The notes under the pieces were generated by a model. That model was not told the origin of the DNA, searched no databases, and saw only the letters and a list, made by a program, of their open reading frames with translations. The translations under genes and the position numbers were made by a program. Shown piece after piece: positions 4,104 to 6,214 of a DNA stretch of 6,214 nt. This stretch comes from Campylobacterota bacterium (GTDB lineage Bacteria > Campylobacterota > Campylobacteria > Campylobacterales > SZUA-545): the NCBI GenBank assembly GCA_025997415.1, contig BNUO01000093.1:1-6214 (forward strand), written 5' to 3'. Numbering within the stretch: position 1 is the first letter of the stretch; the number at the start of each line of letters is the position of its first letter.

Positions 4104-5336
4104 ATGGCAAACATTTACAAAAAGTACACAACGACCGTCGATCCGGTCACCGGAAAGAAAACGAAAACCGCTTCGCCCAAATGGTGGGGCCGCTATCGCG
4201 ATGCGATTGGCGTGGAACGTCGCATCTCATTGGCCACGGACAAAAAGGTCTCGCAGCTCAAGTTGAACGAAATCGTCGAAAAGGTCAAACAGGAAAAACT
4301 CGGCATGATCGACCCGACCGAAGCGGAAATGAAAAAGCCGATTCAAACACATCTCGACGATTACGAGCAGCACCTGAAAACGAAAAACAATGAGCCGCGC
4401 TACATTCAGGAAGTGATCGGCAAAATCAAACGGTGCATTGAGTACAACCAATGGAAACGGATTTCGCAGATCAAAGTAACGGAAGTCGAGAATTTTCTGC
4501 TTTACCTTCGCGAAGAAGAAGGCTTGAGCATTCAGACCAGCAACCATTATCTGAAATCGCTCAAGGCGTTCGGTAATTGGCTGGTGAAAAATCAGCGGAA
4601 CAAAACCAATGTGATTAACGGCATCGCGACATTGAATGTTCAAACGGATCGTCGGCATGATCGCCGTCCAATGTCAATGGATGAATTTTTGCGAATCCTG
4701 CATGTTGCCGAGACCGGGCCGCCAGCCGTGGGACTCACCGGCCTTGACCGTGCGATGTTGTACCTGTTGGCCGCATGGACGGGTTTTCGGCGTGGCGAAC
4801 TTGGCAGCCTCACGCTCAGGAATTTTGTCGGATTGGATACCGAAACGCCGTTCATTACCTTGAACGCGACCTACAGTAAGCGGCGGCGTAATGATGATCA
4901 GGTGTTACATCCGGACGTGGCCGAGCGGTTCAAGGCGTGGCTCGCCATTCGCCAACCGGGGCCCAATGAAGTATTGTTTCCGATCTCGGAAAAAGTGGGC
5001 GGCGTGGATCGCCGGACATCGGAAATGATGGCGTTCGATTTGAATTTCGCCCGTCAAGTCTGGTTGTCGGAAGCAAAAGATGACGCAGAACGTCAAACCC
5101 GTTTGGTGTCGGACTTTTTGCGGTATCAGGATTCCAGTGGCAAATTCGCCGATTTCCACTCGCTACGGCACACGTTCATTACGAATTTATGCCGGGCAAA
5201 CGTTTCGCCCAAGGTCGCCCAGCAGTTAGCACGGCACTCGGATATTCGGTTGACGCTCAACGTCTATTCCCACGCCGCCCACGACGAACGTGCGGCGGGC
5301 ATCAATGCATTGCCCGGTCTGCCGTCGAAAAAGTGA
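4104..5336 (+). CDS. Tyrosine recombinase / phage-type integrase
   Basis: A 410-residue site-specific recombinase that would integrate and excise the element by strand exchange through a 3'-phosphotyrosine intermediate. I start at ATG 4104 (MANIYKKY) because GGAG lies 8 nt upstream; the in-frame ATG at 4074 has no ribosome site. Residues ~1-70 are a basic, beta-strand-like arm-binding region (WWGRYRDAIGVERRISLATDKK). Residues ~80-170 form the SAM-like core-binding domain (QTHLDDYEQHLKTKN ... NHYLKSLKAFGNWLV). The catalytic domain has all expected residues: R229 in TGFRRGEL, K259 in TYSKRRRND, H352 and R355 in HSLRHTF, H378 in ARHSDIRLT and nucleophile Y388 in NVYSH. Length is normal for phage and integrative-element integrases. 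The frame is intact and looks active. A hairpin terminator follows 23 bp after the stop. Confidence 0.93.
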   Translation: MANIYKKYTTTVDPVTGKKTKTASPKWWGRYRDAIGVERRISLATDKKVSQLKLNEIVEKVKQEKLGMIDPTEAEMKKPIQTHLDDYEQHLKTKNNEPRYIQEVIGKIKRCIEYNQWKRISQIKVTEVENFLLYLREEEGLSIQTSNHYLKSLKAFGNWLVKNQRNKTNVINGIATLNVQTDRRHDRRPMSMDEFLRILHVAETGPPAVGLTGLDRAMLYLLAAWTGFRRGELGSLTLRNFVGLDTETPFITLNATYSKRRRNDDQVLHPDVAERFKAWLAIRQPGPNEVLFPISEKVGGVDRRTSEMMAFDLNFARQVWLSEAKDDAERQTRLVSDFLRYQDSSGKFADFHSLRHTFITNLCRANVSPKVAQQLARHSDIRLTLNVYSHAAHDERAAGINALPGLPSKK

Positions 5337-5359
5337 CGAAAATCAGCTTTGATCTCTCT

Positions 5360-5386
5360 CATAAACCCGGTTCCGCCGGGTTTATG
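5360..5386. terminator. Hairpin terminator after the integrase gene
   Basis: A perfect 11-bp stem, CATAAACCCGG pairing with CCGGGTTTATG, encloses the 5-nt loop TTCCG. It starts 23 bp after the integrase stop codon. The T-rich stretch on the plus side is short (GCGTTTCTTG), so it is not a textbook U-tract, but the AAACCCGG..CCGGGTTT design is typical of intrinsic terminators. It would also insulate the plus-strand genes from the minus-strand operon to the right. Confidence 0.7.
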
Positions 5387-5445
5387 CGTTTCTTGCGTAT
5401 TGGAGTTGTAAGTATGCTAAATGTGTAATATTCCATGCCTTGATT

Positions 5446-5465
5446 CCACCGACTTCATCCGGTGG
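5446..5465. terminator. Second, weaker hairpin between the converging gene blocks
   Basis: CCACCG and CGGTGG pair around an 8-nt loop (ACTTCATC). It lies about 40 bp beyond the end of the minus-strand membrane-protein gene, so it could end that transcript, although no T-run follows. It also sits close to where base composition changes to AT-rich, so it may simply mark a junction. Confidence 0.3.
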
Positions 5466-5502
5466 TGAAGCTAATTCTGGAAATATATTCACTCGTATGC
5501 CT

Positions 5503-5853
5503 TTAAAATTCTTTTGGTGTTATTATTTTCTTAGAAGATATTATGTATTTTGATTCAGCAAAATGTTCGAATGGATAACGGATATATTTTGGGTGTTCAC
5601 AGAAAGCTATATAAGCAGCCTCTAAAACCTGAACAACTTCGCGTATTCGTTGGTAATGAATAAAGTTATTCATTTGAGTCATGGAGTACAAGCTTATGAC
5701 AAATACAAAAAAGGGCCAAAAAACTGTTCCAATAATTGTTGAAGGGGCAACACAAGCACTTAAACCCAAGATGATTGACAGAATAATAACGATAATTGTA
5801 AAAATACCAGAGAACATAGCGATATATTTTAATGCTCTCATCACATACCACAT
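5503..5853 (-). CDS. Small membrane protein with two predicted helices, unknown function
   Basis: A 116-residue protein of no family I recognise. After a short N-terminus (MWYVMRALK) there are two hydrophobic segments, residues ~10-33 (IAMFSGIFTIIVIILSIILG) and ~37-57 (PSTIIGTVFWPFFVFVISLY), joined by a tight turn with Cys-Val-Ala-Pro. A soluble C-terminal part of about 58 residues follows, rich in charged and aromatic residues (HYQRIREVVQVLEAAYIAF, then KYIISSKKIITPKEF). Both ends may face the cytoplasm. The start is uncertain (ATG 5853 or ATG 5841); neither has a strong ribosome site. It begins 12 nt after the stop of the upstream zinc-ribbon-like gene, so the two are probably one transcript. 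The DNA is far more AT-rich than the genes to the left. A frame-shifted reading from 5869 is discounted because it lacks this clean helix pattern. Confidence 0.6.
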   Translation of the reverse strand: MWYVMRALKYIAMFSGIFTIIVIILSIILGLSACVAPSTIIGTVFWPFFVFVISLYSMTQMNNFIHYQRIREVVQVLEAAYIAFCEHPKYIRYPFEHFAESKYIISSKKIITPKEF

Positions 5854-5865
5854 AGAACACGAAAA

Positions 5866-6213
5866 TCATACATGAGCTTCATTTTTAAGATTTATACGGG
5901 AGAAAGCGGGTGCAAAAAATTGAGTCCTCATTTTTAAAATATTTATGTGGTTTTTACTCCTCCATGAATCTTCCTTTTCATTATTTTCAGAAACTGAAGA
6001 ATCCCAGACAATAAAATCAACCAAATGCAACATATTTCGTTTCTTCAGATAGGCACCAATCCTCAGGTATGGAAAATCCATATCTTCCTTGGTAATACAT
6101 AATTCTTCACCTATTTCATTCCACAATTGCTCAATTTTACTGTCTTCACAATAAACACACTTATTTTTGGGGTCTGTGTGTTTACCATCAATACAGTTAA
6201 TTATGGGGCAATA
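5866..6213 (-). CDS. Uncharacterised protein with CxxxxC...CxxC metal-binding-like motif (5' end outside window)
   Basis: The frame is open from the window edge and gives at least 115 residues. The real start lies at or beyond the edge; a TTG at 6126 would cut off the most telling part. The first visible residues are YCPIINCIDG, then KNKCVYCEDSKIEQLW. The pairs C-x4-C and C-x2-C, 13 residues apart, look like a zinc ribbon or rubredoxin-like knuckle. The rest (EEDGEEL-like acidic helix, YLRIGAYLKKRNMLHLVDF, IVWDSS, then a basic stretch SWRSKNHINILKMRTQFFAP) is unfamiliar. The stop is TGA 5868-5866. The gene is AT-rich, like the membrane-protein gene 12 nt downstream, and the two probably form an operon acquired together. 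No function is assigned. Confidence 0.6.
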   Translation of the reverse strand, partial: YCPIINCIDGKHTDPKNKCVYCEDSKIEQLWNEIGEELCITKEDMDFPYLRIGAYLKKRNMLHLVDFIVWDSSVSENNEKEDSWRSKNHINILKMRTQFFAPAFSRINLKNEAHV

Positions 6214-6214
6214 T

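Noticed and set aside
4022..4393. 123-codon plus-strand frame overlapping the start of the integrase
   Set aside because: It overlaps the well-supported integrase in another frame. Its translation is Arg/His/Lys-rich without domain pattern, and no ribosome site precedes it.
4227..4658. 143-codon minus-strand frame inside the integrase
   Set aside because: It is antisense to conserved integrase coding sequence, and its low-complexity Phe/Leu/Val/Asp composition is typical of reverse-strand shadows.
5666..5869. Alternative frame starting at ATG 5869 over the membrane-protein gene
   Set aside because: It starts inside the upstream stop (ATGA-like overlap), which is tempting, but the product is a Tyr/Cys/Asn-rich string without order. 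The other frame gives two clean hydrophobic helices.

Overview
The window looks like an accessory, mobile-element-rich stretch of a bacterial chromosome or contig. A planctomycete-like host is my best guess. It rests on family resemblance only: the small excisionase-like HTH protein ends in a 'GCPKRDDW'-type tail, the HARE-HTH gene has a small SH3-like N-terminal module, and the integrase has the same style. No rRNA, complete tRNA or CRISPR array is present.

Layout. (1) Positions 1-~490, minus strand: 5' part of an IS3-family element, with orfA complete and orfB cut by the window edge. A -1 slippery A7 tract links the two. The last 30 bases at the edge contain a small fold-back or inversion that breaks orfB. 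(2) Positions 525-1514, minus strand: an IS630/Tc1-mariner-type element with recognisable inverted ends flanked by TA. Its transposase has a -1 slippery A8 tract and an internal, frame-breaking deletion between the first and second catalytic aspartates, so it should be dead but may still be mobilisable in trans. (3) Positions 1548-2960, plus strand: a 470-residue protein I cannot name. Its N-terminal third is a degenerate array of about twelve 14-15-residue repeats centred on Arg-Phe-Asp, followed by a beta-rich C-terminal part. This is the most unusual object here. (4) Positions 2962-3518, minus strand: a gene tail-to-tail with it, 1 bp apart. It encodes a small N-terminal domain, a basic linker and a HARE-type winged helix. 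The two halves are in different frames, joined by an A_AAA_AAC heptamer in canonical -1 phase and also by an ATGA stop/start overlap. (5) Positions 3519-3734: a divergent control region with hairpins and a tRNA T-arm-like sequence that could be an attachment site. (6) Positions 3735-3998 and 4104-5336, plus strand: a MerR-like excisionase/regulator and a tyrosine recombinase with all catalytic residues. (7) Positions 5360-5465: a strong hairpin (terminator) and a second weaker one. (8) Positions 5503-6214, minus strand: a markedly AT-rich pair, made up of a protein with a CxxxxC...CxxC zinc-ribbon-like motif (partial at the window edge) followed 12 nt later by a two-helix membrane protein.

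How they fit together: int, xis-like and HARE genes around a shared divergent control region suggest the recombination/control module of an integrative element or degraded prophage. The RFD-repeat protein would be its cargo or structural gene. Two insertion sequences have since landed upstream of it; the IS630 copy sits only about 30 bp from its start codon and has probably replaced its promoter. The AT-rich pair beyond the terminator has a different base composition and probably a separate origin.
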